A DNA stretch of 64,000 nucleotides from Sphingobium sp. 15-1 (GTDB taxonomy: Bacteria > Pseudomonadota > Alphaproteobacteria > Sphingomonadales > Sphingomonadaceae), in contig NZ_JABXJG010000001.1 in NCBI RefSeq assembly GCF_013375535.1, positions 2,294,001 to 2,358,000 of the forward strand. The letters run 5' to 3'. The notes below the pieces were generated by a model. It ran no database searches, was not told the origin of the DNA, and saw nothing but the letters and a program-made list of their open reading frames with translations. Positions 7,808-15,236 of the stretch are shown piece after piece (positions within the stretch are counted from its first letter, which is position 1; every line of letters begins with the position of its first letter). The position numbers and the translations under genes are program-made.

Positions 7808-8401
7808 GTGCGTCTTTATCCTCTCATGAACATGTTGACCGACAGCCATGATGCGGTGACCGCCGATTGGGCGGCCGCCCTGTTGGATTTCTGGTTCAAC
7901 CAGACCGGAGAGCGGGGCTGGTGGAGCCATGAACCCGCGTTCGACCGGACATGCCAGGCGCGGTTCCGCGATTTGTGGGAGGAGAAGCGCCAATTGCCCG
8001 CCGAGGAATTTCTGGAACGGGCCGACGACGCGCTGGCGGCGGTGCTGCTGTTCGACCAGTTGCCGCGCAACATGTTCCGCGGTTCGTGGGCCGCCTTTTC
8101 CACCGATCCCCTTGCGCGGGACGTGGCGCGCGGGGCCATCGCCCATGGGTACGACATCCAGATCGGCGGGGCCGGGCGGCTGTTCTTCTACATGCCGTTC
8201 CAGCATAGCGAAGCGCTGGAGGATCAGAAATTGTCGGTCAGCCTGTTCGAAGGAGCGGGCGACGAAAAATCGCTCCGGTTCGCGCGGGAGCATCTGGCCG
8301 TCATAGAGCGCTTCGGTCGCTTTCCCCATCGTAATGCGACGCTGGGTCGCGCGAACAGACCGGGCGAGGAAGAGGCGGCGAAGGAAGGTGGGGGTTGGTG
8401 A
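7808..8401 (+). CDS. DUF924 family protein
   Basis: The protein (197 residues from the GTG at 7808, or about 191 from the ATG at 7826) matches DUF924: a DFWF motif near the start, LLFDQLPRNMFRG in the middle and FYMPFQHSEALEDQ towards the end, followed by RFGRFPHRN. The fold is related to tetratricopeptide-like helical proteins and the biochemical role is unknown. A GGAGGA ribosome site at 7790 favours the GTG slightly. It follows tldD by 36 nt in the same direction and may be co-transcribed. Confidence 0.85.
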   Translation: MRLYPLMNMLTDSHDAVTADWAAALLDFWFNQTGERGWWSHEPAFDRTCQARFRDLWEEKRQLPAEEFLERADDALAAVLLFDQLPRNMFRGSWAAFSTDPLARDVARGAIAHGYDIQIGGAGRLFFYMPFQHSEALEDQKLSVSLFEGAGDEKSLRFAREHLAVIERFGRFPHRNATLGRANRPGEEEAAKEGGGW

Positions 8402-8431
8402 AGGCTTGGTAAGGCTTTACCCCACACCTCT

Positions 8432-8520
8432 GTCATGCTGAACTTGTTTCAGCATCCATTGCGCCCCATAAACCAAGGCTGAATCCGGAGAAATGGATGC
8501 TGAAACAAGTTCAGCATGAC
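8432..8520. repeat. Long inverted repeat, family A copy 1 (29-bp perfect arms)
   Basis: Arms at 8432-8460 and 8492-8520 are exact reverse complements and contain CTGAACTTGTTTCAGCATCC. The 31-nt spacer is not symmetric. It is placed after the DUF924 gene and before the nitrogen-control promoter. A diverged second copy is at 16709-16809. It may fold as a transcript hairpin but has no T-run. Confidence 0.85.
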
Positions 8521-8600
8521 GGCTGGGGGATGACTTCGTTACGACTGGCGGATGGCTTCATCCCAATTGAGGGAGGGCCTGATCATATAGGCAACGGCCG

Positions 8601-8617
8601 TGCCTAAATTTTAAGCA
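8601..8617. promoter_or_regulatory. Candidate NtrC-binding dyad
   Basis: TGC-N11-GCA (TGCCTAAATTTTAAGCA) has the length and symmetry of an NtrC enhancer site. It sits about 83 bp upstream of the sigma-54 promoter of glnK-amtB, a normal enhancer distance. Assignment rests on geometry; the inner bases differ from the enterobacterial consensus. Confidence 0.5.
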
Positions 8618-8699
8618 TCGCCCTGACGCTGCCCATTTTTTCAGCGCCCTATTTTGACGCACCGCATCAAAAGCCCGCATTAACGCGCCCTTTACGAAT

Positions 8700-8715
8700 T
8701 GGCACGCCTCTTGCT
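8700..8715 (+). promoter_or_regulatory. Sigma-54 (RpoN) promoter of glnK-amtB
   Basis: TGGCAC-GCCTC-TTGCT is an excellent -24/-12 element, with the conserved GG and GC at the right spacing. Transcription should start near 8727, leaving a short leader to the glnK ATG at 8751, which has a GGGGGCGAC ribosome site. This places the operon under nitrogen-limitation control. Confidence 0.85.
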
Positions 8716-8750
8716 GAGCATGTCCCCGCACACCAGTAACAGGGGGCGAC

Positions 8751-9089
8751 ATGAAACTTGTCATGGCTATCATCAAGCCGTTCAAGCTTGACGATGTCCG
8801 CGAGGCACTTTCCTCGCTTGGCATCGCCGGCATGACGGTGAGCGAAGTGAAGGGCTTCGGCCGCCAGAAGGGGCAGACCGAAATCTATCGCGGCGCCGAA
8901 TATTCGACCAACATGGTTCCGAAGATCAAGATCGAGGTGGTCTGCGACGACGACCTCGCGCCGCGCGTCGTGGAAGCCACGCAGGCGGCCGCCAATTCGG
9001 GCGCCATCGGTGATGGCAAGATCTTCGTCCTCGATGTCGAGCAGGCGGTGCGCATCCGTACCGGCGAGACCGGCGAAACCGCACTGTAA
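8751..9089 (+). CDS. glnK: Nitrogen regulatory protein P-II (GlnK)
   Basis: This 112-residue protein has the complete P-II signature, including the T-loop RGAEYST with the uridylylation target Tyr51, and the C-terminal signature KIFVLDVEQAVRIRTGE. P-II trimers sense 2-oxoglutarate and ATP/ADP and bind AmtB to block ammonium uptake. The adjacent amtB and the sigma-54 promoter support glnK over glnB. The gap to amtB is 13 nt, so the two form one operon. Confidence 0.95.
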   Translation: MKLVMAIIKPFKLDDVREALSSLGIAGMTVSEVKGFGRQKGQTEIYRGAEYSTNMVPKIKIEVVCDDDLAPRVVEATQAAANSGAIGDGKIFVLDVEQAVRIRTGETGETAL

Positions 9090-9102
9090 GAAGGGGGAAT
9101 TG

Positions 9103-10527
9103 ATGACCTTTTCCAAGAAGCTTTGCGGCGTGATGGGGGCGGTTGGCCTGTCCCTGCTCGCAGCCGCACCGGCGCTGGCCGCGCCGATCAAGGCGCCAGA
9201 CGCCGCCGCCATGGCCGCCATGGTCAACAAGGGCGACGTTGCCTGGATGCTCGTCTCGGCCGCTCTGGTCCTGATGATGTCGGTTCCCGGCCTCGCCCTG
9301 TTCTACGGCGGCCTGGTCCGCACCAAGAACATGCTGAGCATCCTGATGCAGGTGTTCATGATCGTCTCCGTCGCCGGCCTGGTCTGGTGCTGCTGGGGCT
9401 ATTCGATCGCCTTCACCTCGGGCGGCGACAACCACTTCTTCGGCGGGCTGTCCAAGGCGTTCCTGATGGGCGTCGACGGCACGACCTATGGCGCGACGTT
9501 CAGCAACAACGTCTACCTGCCCGAATTCGTGTTCGTGGTCTTCCAGATGACCTTCGCCATGATCACCCCGGCGCTGATCGTCGGCGCCTTTGCGGAGCGC
9601 GTGAAATTCTCGTCGCTGATCGTGTTCGTCGTGCTGTGGCTGACCTTCATCTACTTCCCGATGGCGCACATGGTCTGGTACTGGGCCGGTCCGGACTTCC
9701 TGGCTGATGCACCGACCGACTATGGCATGCTGTGGGGCTGGGGCGCGCTCGACTTTGCGGGCGGCACCGTGGTCCACATCAATGCGGGTATCGCTGGCCT
9801 CGTCGGCGCCCTGATGATCGGCAAGCGCGTCGGCTTCCCCAAGGAACCCATGCCGCCGCACTCGCTGACCATGACCATGATCGGCGCCAGTCTGCTGTGG
9901 GTCGGCTGGTTCGGCTTCAACGCCGGCTCCAACCTGGAAGCCAATGCCGTCACCGGCGTCGCCTTCATCAACACCATGGTCGCCACCTGCGCCGCGGCGG
10001 TGAGCTGGTCGCTGGTCGAACAGGTCCACCATGGCAAGGCTTCGCTGCTCGGCGCCGTCACGGGTGCTGTCGCCGGCCTCGTCGCCATCACCCCGGCGGC
10101 TGGCTTCGCGGCTCCGATGACCTCGATCGCGCTCGGCTTCATCGTCTCCCCGATCTGCTACATCTTCGTGGCGTTCGTGAAGGGCAAGGTCGGCTATGAC
10201 GACAGCCTGGACGTGTTCGGCGTGCACTGCATCGGCGGTATCGTCGGCGCCATCGGCACCGGCATCGTCGCGGCTCCCTCGCTGGGCGGTCAGGGCGTGT
10301 TCGACTACACCGTCTTCCCGGCGGCCTTCCATCCGGAAGCCTACAGCATCGCCGGTCAGGTCTGGATCCAGATCAAGGCGGTCGTGTTCACCCTGCTCTT
10401 CTCGGGCATCGGCAGCGCGATCCTCTACTTCATCATCGACAAGACGATGGGTCTGCGTCCGAACAAGGAAGCCGAAATGGAAGGTCTCGACCTCTCCAGC
10501 CACGGCGAGCGGGCCTACAACTACTGA
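9103..10527 (+). CDS. amtB: Ammonium transporter AmtB
   Basis: This 474-residue inner-membrane channel has an N-terminal signal peptide (cleavage near ALAAPIKA), then about eleven transmembrane helices. The conserved pore histidines are visible as His225 (VVHINAG) and a second in FGVHCIGG. The start ATG at 9103 follows an AAGGGGGA ribosome site; the upstream open frame overlapping glnK is spurious. It conducts ammonium into the cell and is gated by GlnK. A strong terminator follows at 10595-10627. Confidence 0.96.
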   Translation: MTFSKKLCGVMGAVGLSLLAAAPALAAPIKAPDAAAMAAMVNKGDVAWMLVSAALVLMMSVPGLALFYGGLVRTKNMLSILMQVFMIVSVAGLVWCCWGYSIAFTSGGDNHFFGGLSKAFLMGVDGTTYGATFSNNVYLPEFVFVVFQMTFAMITPALIVGAFAERVKFSSLIVFVVLWLTFIYFPMAHMVWYWAGPDFLADAPTDYGMLWGWGALDFAGGTVVHINAGIAGLVGALMIGKRVGFPKEPMPPHSLTMTMIGASLLWVGWFGFNAGSNLEANAVTGVAFINTMVATCAAAVSWSLVEQVHHGKASLLGAVTGAVAGLVAITPAAGFAAPMTSIALGFIVSPICYIFVAFVKGKVGYDDSLDVFGVHCIGGIVGAIGTGIVAAPSLGGQGVFDYTVFPAAFHPEAYSIAGQVWIQIKAVVFTLLFSGIGSAILYFIIDKTMGLRPNKEAEMEGLDLSSHGERAYNY

Positions 10528-10535
10528 GATTGGCA

Positions 10536-10562
10536 GGGCGGGCCGGAAAGAACGGCCCGCCC
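10536..10562 (+). terminator. GC-rich hairpin downstream of amtB
   Basis: GGGCGGGCC and GGCCCGCCC form a perfect 9-bp stem around a GGAAAGAAC loop, 8 nt after the amtB stop. There is no strong T-run, so it may stabilise the 3' end ahead of the stronger terminator just downstream. Confidence 0.5.
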
Positions 10563-10594
10563 GCCTCACCTTGTTCCTCCTGCGAACATGCCTC

Positions 10595-10627
10595 GGGACC
10601 GGTACGCAAGTATCGGTCCCTTTTTTT
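10595..10627 (+). terminator. Rho-independent terminator of glnK-amtB
   Basis: GGGACCGG and a matching TCGGTCCC pair across a short loop and are followed at once by seven T residues (10621-10627). It separates rightward amtB from the leftward carotenoid operon that ends at 10630. Confidence 0.9.
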
Positions 10628-10629
10628 GG

Positions 10630-11589
10630 TCAGGTCCGGGGGCGGGTCCAGAGTGTGGCCGGGCGCGGCGCTCCGGCATGCCAGCGGCGGGCACGACCCG
10701 GAACTTGGAGACCCGCCCGCAACACCCAGCCCAGCTTGCCGCTCTTTGCGGTGGCGACGCGATGGTCCCAGGCATGTTCGCCCCGGCGGGCGACTTGGCG
10801 GGCGATGTCGCCATAGATGCCGGCGGCGGCCAGGACCGCCCAGGCGCAGCGTGGCGGCAGCGCACCGGTGCCGTGGCGGGCGCTTTCCTCATAGTCGGCG
10901 GCCATGTCGGCCAGGCGGCGGGCGAGGATGGCGAGGCGCGGGCGGACCCAGGGCTTCATATGCTCGCCGGGCGGGATGTCCATCTCGACCAGCCATTCTT
11001 CCGGCAGGTAGCAGCGGTCGGCGGCTTCATCCTCGCTAATGTCGCGGGCGATATTGGCGAGCTGAAAGGCTAGGCCCAGGTCGCAGGCGCGGTCGAGAGT
11101 CGCTTCGTCGCCGGGATCGACGCCCATCAGGATCGCCATCATGCAGCCGACCGTGCCTGCGACATGGTAGCAATAGCGCAGCATGTCCGCCTCGCTGCGG
11201 GGGCGCCATCCGCGGGCGTCGAGGGCGAAGCCTTCGATCAGGTCATGGGCATAGCGTTCGGGGATCGCGCATTCCCGCATGACGATGCCGAAGCCGTCGA
11301 AGGCCGGGTCGCCGGTGGGTTCGCCGCGAAGCGCGGCGCTGGTGAGGACACGGATGGTGGAGAGACGCGCCTGCCCGTCCGCAACGCCGCGCATCGTGCC
11401 GCCATGGTCCTGGCCGTCCGCCATGTCATCGCATTTGCGGCACCAGGCGTAGAGCAGCCAGGCGCGCTCGCGGGTCGGGCGGTCGAAGAGTTTGGAGGCG
11501 AGCGCAAAGGATTTGGAGCCTCGGGCGATGCTGTCGCGGGCCTGGGCGATGAGCATGGGGCGGTCGGGAAAAGGAGAGGAAGAGGGCAC
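10630..11589 (-). CDS. crtB: Phytoene synthase CrtB
   Basis: This squalene/phytoene synthase family protein of about 319 residues joins two geranylgeranyl diphosphates head to head to make phytoene. Both Asp-rich metal motifs are present (CDDMADGQD near 53 and ARDISED near 180), as are GSKSFALAS and the QLANIARD signature. The reading starts at GTG 11589; an ATG at 11556 is an alternative and neither has a strong ribosome site. It is the last gene of a leftward run with crtY, crtI and a LOG-family gene, separated from LOG by 55 nt holding a GC-rich hairpin. Confidence 0.93.
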   Translation of the reverse strand: MPSSSPFPDRPMLIAQARDSIARGSKSFALASKLFDRPTRERAWLLYAWCRKCDDMADGQDHGGTMRGVADGQARLSTIRVLTSAALRGEPTGDPAFDGFGIVMRECAIPERYAHDLIEGFALDARGWRPRSEADMLRYCYHVAGTVGCMMAILMGVDPGDEATLDRACDLGLAFQLANIARDISEDEAADRCYLPEEWLVEMDIPPGEHMKPWVRPRLAILARRLADMAADYEESARHGTGALPPRCAWAVLAAAGIYGDIARQVARRGEHAWDHRVATAKSGKLGWVLRAGLQVPGRARRWHAGAPRPATLWTRPRT

Positions 11590-11612
11590 ATTCCTGACAT
11601 GCCCTCCCCCGA

Positions 11613-11634
11613 CCCCTCCCGCAAGCGGGAGGGG
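11613..11634. repeat. Family E hairpin, copy 1
   Basis: A perfect 10-bp stem CCCCTCCCGC / GCGGGAGGGG with an AA loop lies in the gap between the LOG gene and crtB. The same 22 bases occur at 41882-41903 and 45711-45732, each preceded by a C-rich run. Within an operon it could attenuate crtB expression or protect the upstream mRNA. Confidence 0.75.
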
Positions 11635-11644
11635 AGCGAAAAAG

Positions 11645-12226
11645 TCAGAGGCGATCCGCCTTCATCGCGAAGATGGTTTCATGGGGTTGATAGGCCGCCA
11701 TCCTGTCGAGCAATGCCTCGATGGCGTTGGCATGGATCAGGATATTGGCGTGCTGGGCGCGGATAAAGCCAGCTTCGACCATATGCTGATTGAAGGCGAT
11801 GAGCTGGTTGTAGAAGCCCGCGACGTTCAGCAACCCCACCGGCTTATGGTGATAGCCGAGTTGCGCCCAACTGATCGCTTCCCACAATTCGTCCATCGTG
11901 CCGACGCCGCCCGGCAGGGTGACGAAGCCGTCGGACAGGTCGGTGAACAGTTGCTTGCGCTGGTGCATGGTCTGGACGACGCGCAGTTCGGTGCAGCCGC
12001 GATGGGCGACTTCGGCGCCGACCAGCGCTTCGGGGATGACGCCGATCACCTCGCCGCCCGCTTCCAGCGCCGCGTCCGCGACCGCGCCCATCAGGCCAAG
12101 GCGCCCGCCGCCATAGACGACGCCGATGCCGCGCTCAGCCAGCACGCGCCCGACATGGCGGGCGGCCTCGACATAGGCGGGGTCGGCCGGGGTGGCCGAG
12201 CCGCAATAGACTGCCAGCCTCTTCAT
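11645..12226 (-). CDS. LOG family protein (TIGR00730), cytokinin-riboside monophosphate phosphoribohydrolase-like
   Basis: This 193-residue protein has the diagnostic motif PGGVGTMDE and an N-terminal YCGSATP nucleotide-binding loop. LOG enzymes cleave the glycosidic bond of nucleoside 5'-monophosphates, releasing free base (cytokinins in plants and some bacteria). It starts 6 nt after the crtI stop and precedes crtB, so it lies inside the carotenoid operon. Whether it acts on an isopentenylated adenine nucleotide or another nucleotide cannot be told from sequence. A second, longer LOG protein is at 39143. Confidence 0.9.
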   Translation of the reverse strand: MKRLAVYCGSATPADPAYVEAARHVGRVLAERGIGVVYGGGRLGLMGAVADAALEAGGEVIGVIPEALVGAEVAHRGCTELRVVQTMHQRKQLFTDLSDGFVTLPGGVGTMDELWEAISWAQLGYHHKPVGLLNVAGFYNQLIAFNQHMVEAGFIRAQHANILIHANAIEALLDRMAAYQPHETIFAMKADRL

Positions 12227-12232
12227 CTTTCC

Positions 12233-13714
12233 CTACACCAAATCTTCCAGCATCAGCGCGGCGGTCGCCTTGGCGCTGCCGACCACGCCGGGGATGCCCG
12301 CGCCGGGATGGGTGCCCGCCCCTACCAGATAGAGGTTGGGGATGACATCGTCGCGATTATGGGCGCGGAACCAGGCACTCTGGGTGAGCAGGGGTTCCAG
12401 GCTGAAAGCGCTGCCCAGATGCGCCGACAGGTCGTGGCGGAAATCGGGCGGCGCATAATGGAATTGCGTGACGATGCGCGAGCGTATGTCGGGGATCAGC
12501 CGATGCTGGATCTCGTCGAGGATGCGCTTGGCATAGACGGGCGCGAACTGCTCCCAGTCTATCGGCAGCTTGCCCAGATGCGGCACCGGGGCGAGCGCGT
12601 AGAAGGTCGAATGGCCGTCCGGCGCCATCGACGGATCGGTGACGGTCGGATGGTGCAGATAGAGCGAGAAATCCTGCGGCAGCACGCCATAGTCGTAAAT
12701 GTCGGTCAGCAGCCCTTCATAACGCGGGCCGAACAGGATCATATGGTGCGGAATGCCCGGCCAGCTTCCCTTGATGCCGAAATGCAGCAGGAACAGGCTG
12801 GGCGACCAGCGTTTGCGGGCGAGCTTCTCCGCCTGTTTCTCGCCCCTGGGATGATGGCCGATCAGGTCGCGATAGCTGTGCATCAGGTCGGCGTTGGAGG
12901 CGACGGCGTCCGCCTCCCCCCGCCAGCCCGAGGCGGTGCGCACGGCGACGGCGCGGTCGCCATAGGTTTCGATCTGCACCACCGGATCGGCCAGCCGCAG
13001 CGTGCCGCCCAACCGCTCGAAATGGGTCGCCATCGCCTGGACGAGACGGTTGGTGCCGCCCTTCGCGAACCAGACGCCGCCATCCTTTTCCAGCTTGTGG
13101 ATCAGGGCGTAGATGGCGCTGGTCTGCATCGGATTGCCGCCGACCAGCAGCGTGTGGAAGGAGAGCGCCTGGCGCAGCTTCTCATTCTTCACATGGGAGG
13201 AGACGACCGAATAGACCGAACGCCAGGCCTGATGCTTCATCAGCGCGGGGGCGGCGCGCACCATGGAGGCGAAGTCGAGGAAGGCGACCGAGCCGAGCTT
13301 GCGATACCCCTCCTGATAAACGCCGTCGGCATAGTCGAGGAAGCTTTCATAGCCCGCGACATCCTCCGGATTGAGCTTGGCGATCTGGGCGCGAAGGGCG
13401 GTTTCGTCGTTGGAATAGTCGAAATTGGTGCCGTCGCGCCAGTTGAGGCGGTAGAAGGGGGTGACGGGGATCAGGCTGACATCCTCCGCCATGTCATGGC
13501 CGGAGAGGCGCCACAGCTCGCCCAGGCAATCGGGGTCGGTGATGACGGTCGGCCCGGCGTCGAAGACGAAGCCGTCCTTCTCCCACATATAGGCGCGCCC
13601 GCCCGGCCGGTCCCGCGCCTCCACCAGCGTGGTTTCGATTCCGGCGGATTGCAGGCGGATGGCAAGCGCAAGGCCGCCAAAGCCCGCACCGATGACGATC
13701 GCTTTCCGGTTCAT
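12233..13714 (-). CDS. crtI: Phytoene desaturase CrtI
   Basis: This 493-residue FAD-dependent enzyme introduces double bonds into phytoene to give lycopene. The N-terminal dinucleotide motif is VIGAGFGGLALA, and the C-terminus carries the family signature NLYLVGAGTHPGAGIPGV. Length and ends fit bacterial CrtI. It begins 13 nt after crtY ends and runs into the LOG gene with a 6-nt gap, indicating one transcript. Confidence 0.96.
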   Translation of the reverse strand: MNRKAIVIGAGFGGLALAIRLQSAGIETTLVEARDRPGGRAYMWEKDGFVFDAGPTVITDPDCLGELWRLSGHDMAEDVSLIPVTPFYRLNWRDGTNFDYSNDETALRAQIAKLNPEDVAGYESFLDYADGVYQEGYRKLGSVAFLDFASMVRAAPALMKHQAWRSVYSVVSSHVKNEKLRQALSFHTLLVGGNPMQTSAIYALIHKLEKDGGVWFAKGGTNRLVQAMATHFERLGGTLRLADPVVQIETYGDRAVAVRTASGWRGEADAVASNADLMHSYRDLIGHHPRGEKQAEKLARKRWSPSLFLLHFGIKGSWPGIPHHMILFGPRYEGLLTDIYDYGVLPQDFSLYLHHPTVTDPSMAPDGHSTFYALAPVPHLGKLPIDWEQFAPVYAKRILDEIQHRLIPDIRSRIVTQFHYAPPDFRHDLSAHLGSAFSLEPLLTQSAWFRAHNRDDVIPNLYLVGAGTHPGAGIPGVVGSAKATAALMLEDLV

Positions 13715-13727
13715 CGGGGTCGCTTCA

Positions 13728-14888
13728 TCAGGCGGGAGGGCTCATCAATGCGCGCATGGCGTCCCTTATGGGCACCGGGGGCCGCCCGCACAAGATGCGG
13801 ATGCGATCCCGCAGCGTCGAGCGGCCCGCATAGAAGCGGCCGATCAGGGCGGGGCTAAGACGATAGAAACGTTCAAAGATGCGCCAGCGCTGTTCGGGCC
13901 GGGCCGCGCCGAACAGCATGCGGCCCAGCAGCCGGTAATAGCGCCCTTGCCGCCAATGGACGGCGGCCCATTCGCGCGTCACATGCGCCAACAGATGCCC
14001 CTCCAGCGGCCAGTCATCTGTCAGGCAATGCGCGAAACGCACCGCATCGGGCAGGGAATAGCCGGTCATCGGCTGGAACAGGGCCGCCCCTGCCCCCAGC
14101 CGGGCGACCAGATCGTCCTGCGGCCAGAAGCGATCGAAATCGCCGCCATGGACGACTGGCAGGACGCCGCTCTCGCTATGGACGACCGCCTCGACCTGCC
14201 AGCCCTGCGCCTGTACATAGGCGGCGATCCTGGCGTTGAGCGTGGGCGCGTCCAGGTCCGGCGTGTCGCTGTAATAAGTATCCTCGACGAAGACGGTCCG
14301 CTCGTCCCAGGGCAGCAGATAGACGAAGCGATAGCCGTCCATCTGCTCGACGGTGGCGTCCATGATGACCGGGCGGGAAAGGCCGTGCGGGACATGCAGG
14401 CGCAGGGTCTGGCCGACGAATTTCTGCCAGCCGCAGCGCAGGGCGGAAAGATCGCCGCCCCCTCGGGCGTCGAGCACGGCCTTGGCGCGGATGACGCGGC
14501 CGTCGGACAGGGTGACGCTGGTGGGCGTCAGCCCGGTGGCCTGCGCGCCGGTCAGCACGGCATCGCCAAGCCGCTCCCGGACATGGGCGTCGAGCCGTTC
14601 CGAGGTGATGCTGTTATAAGGCACGGCAAGTTGGCGGCGGTGGCCGGGGAAGCGGACCTCATAACCCTCCGGCCAGCGATGGGCGATCAGCGGTTCGACC
14701 AGCCAGCGATCCCCGGCATCCACGTCGCTATCGAAAAAGGACCAGATATGATTGCCGCCCAGCCTGTCGCCGCTTTCCAGCAGGCACAGGGACACATCCG
14801 GACGGCGCGCCGCGAAGGCGAGCGCGGTCAGGCTGCCGGCAAGGCCGCCGCCCACTATCGCCAGGTCGCAATCGGTCATGGTCGCCAT
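13728..14888 (-). CDS. crtY: Lycopene beta-cyclase CrtY
   Basis: The protein (about 386 residues) has the FAD-binding N-terminus LAIVGGGLAGSLTAL, a FFDSDVD acidic stretch near 50 and the C-terminal motif MTGYSLPDAVRFA, all typical of CrtY. It converts lycopene to beta-carotene at the membrane. Two ATGs are possible (14888 and 14879) behind one AAGGGG site; the first is used here. It is the first gene of the leftward crt operon and shares a 75-bp divergent region with dmeR. Confidence 0.94.
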   Translation of the reverse strand: MATMTDCDLAIVGGGLAGSLTALAFAARRPDVSLCLLESGDRLGGNHIWSFFDSDVDAGDRWLVEPLIAHRWPEGYEVRFPGHRRQLAVPYNSITSERLDAHVRERLGDAVLTGAQATGLTPTSVTLSDGRVIRAKAVLDARGGGDLSALRCGWQKFVGQTLRLHVPHGLSRPVIMDATVEQMDGYRFVYLLPWDERTVFVEDTYYSDTPDLDAPTLNARIAAYVQAQGWQVEAVVHSESGVLPVVHGGDFDRFWPQDDLVARLGAGAALFQPMTGYSLPDAVRFAHCLTDDWPLEGHLLAHVTREWAAVHWRQGRYYRLLGRMLFGAARPEQRWRIFERFYRLSPALIGRFYAGRSTLRDRIRILCGRPPVPIRDAMRALMSPPA

Positions 14889-14948
14889 CGTCCCCTTGTT
14901 AGGCGGTGCGCGGGGAAATGCACGGATTGATTTCCGGTCGCCTATAGT

Positions 14949-14965
14949 ATAGGGGGGTACCCTAT
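14949..14965. promoter_or_regulatory. G-tract inverted repeat at the dmeR start: probable metal-regulator operator and ribosome site
   Basis: ATAGGG and CCCTAT flank a central GGGTA, giving a six-G tract (14952-14957) inside an AT-rich dyad, the general form of RcnR/DmeR-type operators. The same AGGGGGG lies 6 nt before the dmeR ATG at 14964 and can serve as its Shine-Dalgarno. The right half overlaps the start codon. A poor TTGATT/TATAGG promoter pair may lie at 14927-14953. Confidence 0.6.
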
Positions 14966-15236
14966 GCATATCGTGGCGGATCGGGACAAGCTGTTGGCGC
15001 GGGTGCGGCGGATCGCCGGGCAGATCGGCGCCGTCGAGCGGCAATTGTCAGGCGATGCGGGCTGTTCGGAGACGCTGCAACTCGTCGCCTCCGTCCGGGG
15101 GGCGGTGGGCAGCCTGATGGAAGAATTGATCGAGCAGCATATGCGCGAACATGTCGCCCGGCCGGGCATCAGCGACGCAGCGCGACAGGCTGCGGCGGAG
15201 GAAATGCTGGCGCTGATCCGGCGCTACGGGAAATGA
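14964..15236 (+). CDS. dmeR: Metal-sensing repressor of the CsoR/RcnR family (DmeR-like)
   Basis: This 90-residue four-helix DNA-binding protein has His2, Cys34, His59 and His63, matching the H-C-H-H nickel/cobalt set of RcnR and DmeR; copper-sensing CsoR has Cys-His-Cys. The N-terminal RVRRIAGQIGAVERQL stretch is the family core. It is divergent from crtY and overlaps dmeF by ATGA, so it most likely represses its own operon and releases it when nickel or cobalt rises. The formaldehyde-sensing FrmR branch is an alternative, but the partner gene argues against it. Confidence 0.88.
   Translation: MHIVADRDKLLARVRRIAGQIGAVERQLSGDAGCSETLQLVASVRGAVGSLMEELIEQHMREHVARPGISDAARQAAAEEMLALIRRYGK

Noticed and set aside
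6245-8329. Long open frame on the minus strand opposite tldD and the DUF924 gene
   Set aside because: It is antisense to clear tldD and DUF924 genes and has Arg/His/Gln-rich composition typical of GC-rich antisense frames, with no family.
11492-13858. 788-codon open frame opposite LOG and crtI
   Set aside because: It mirrors strongly coded genes on the other strand and has no motif or ribosome site.
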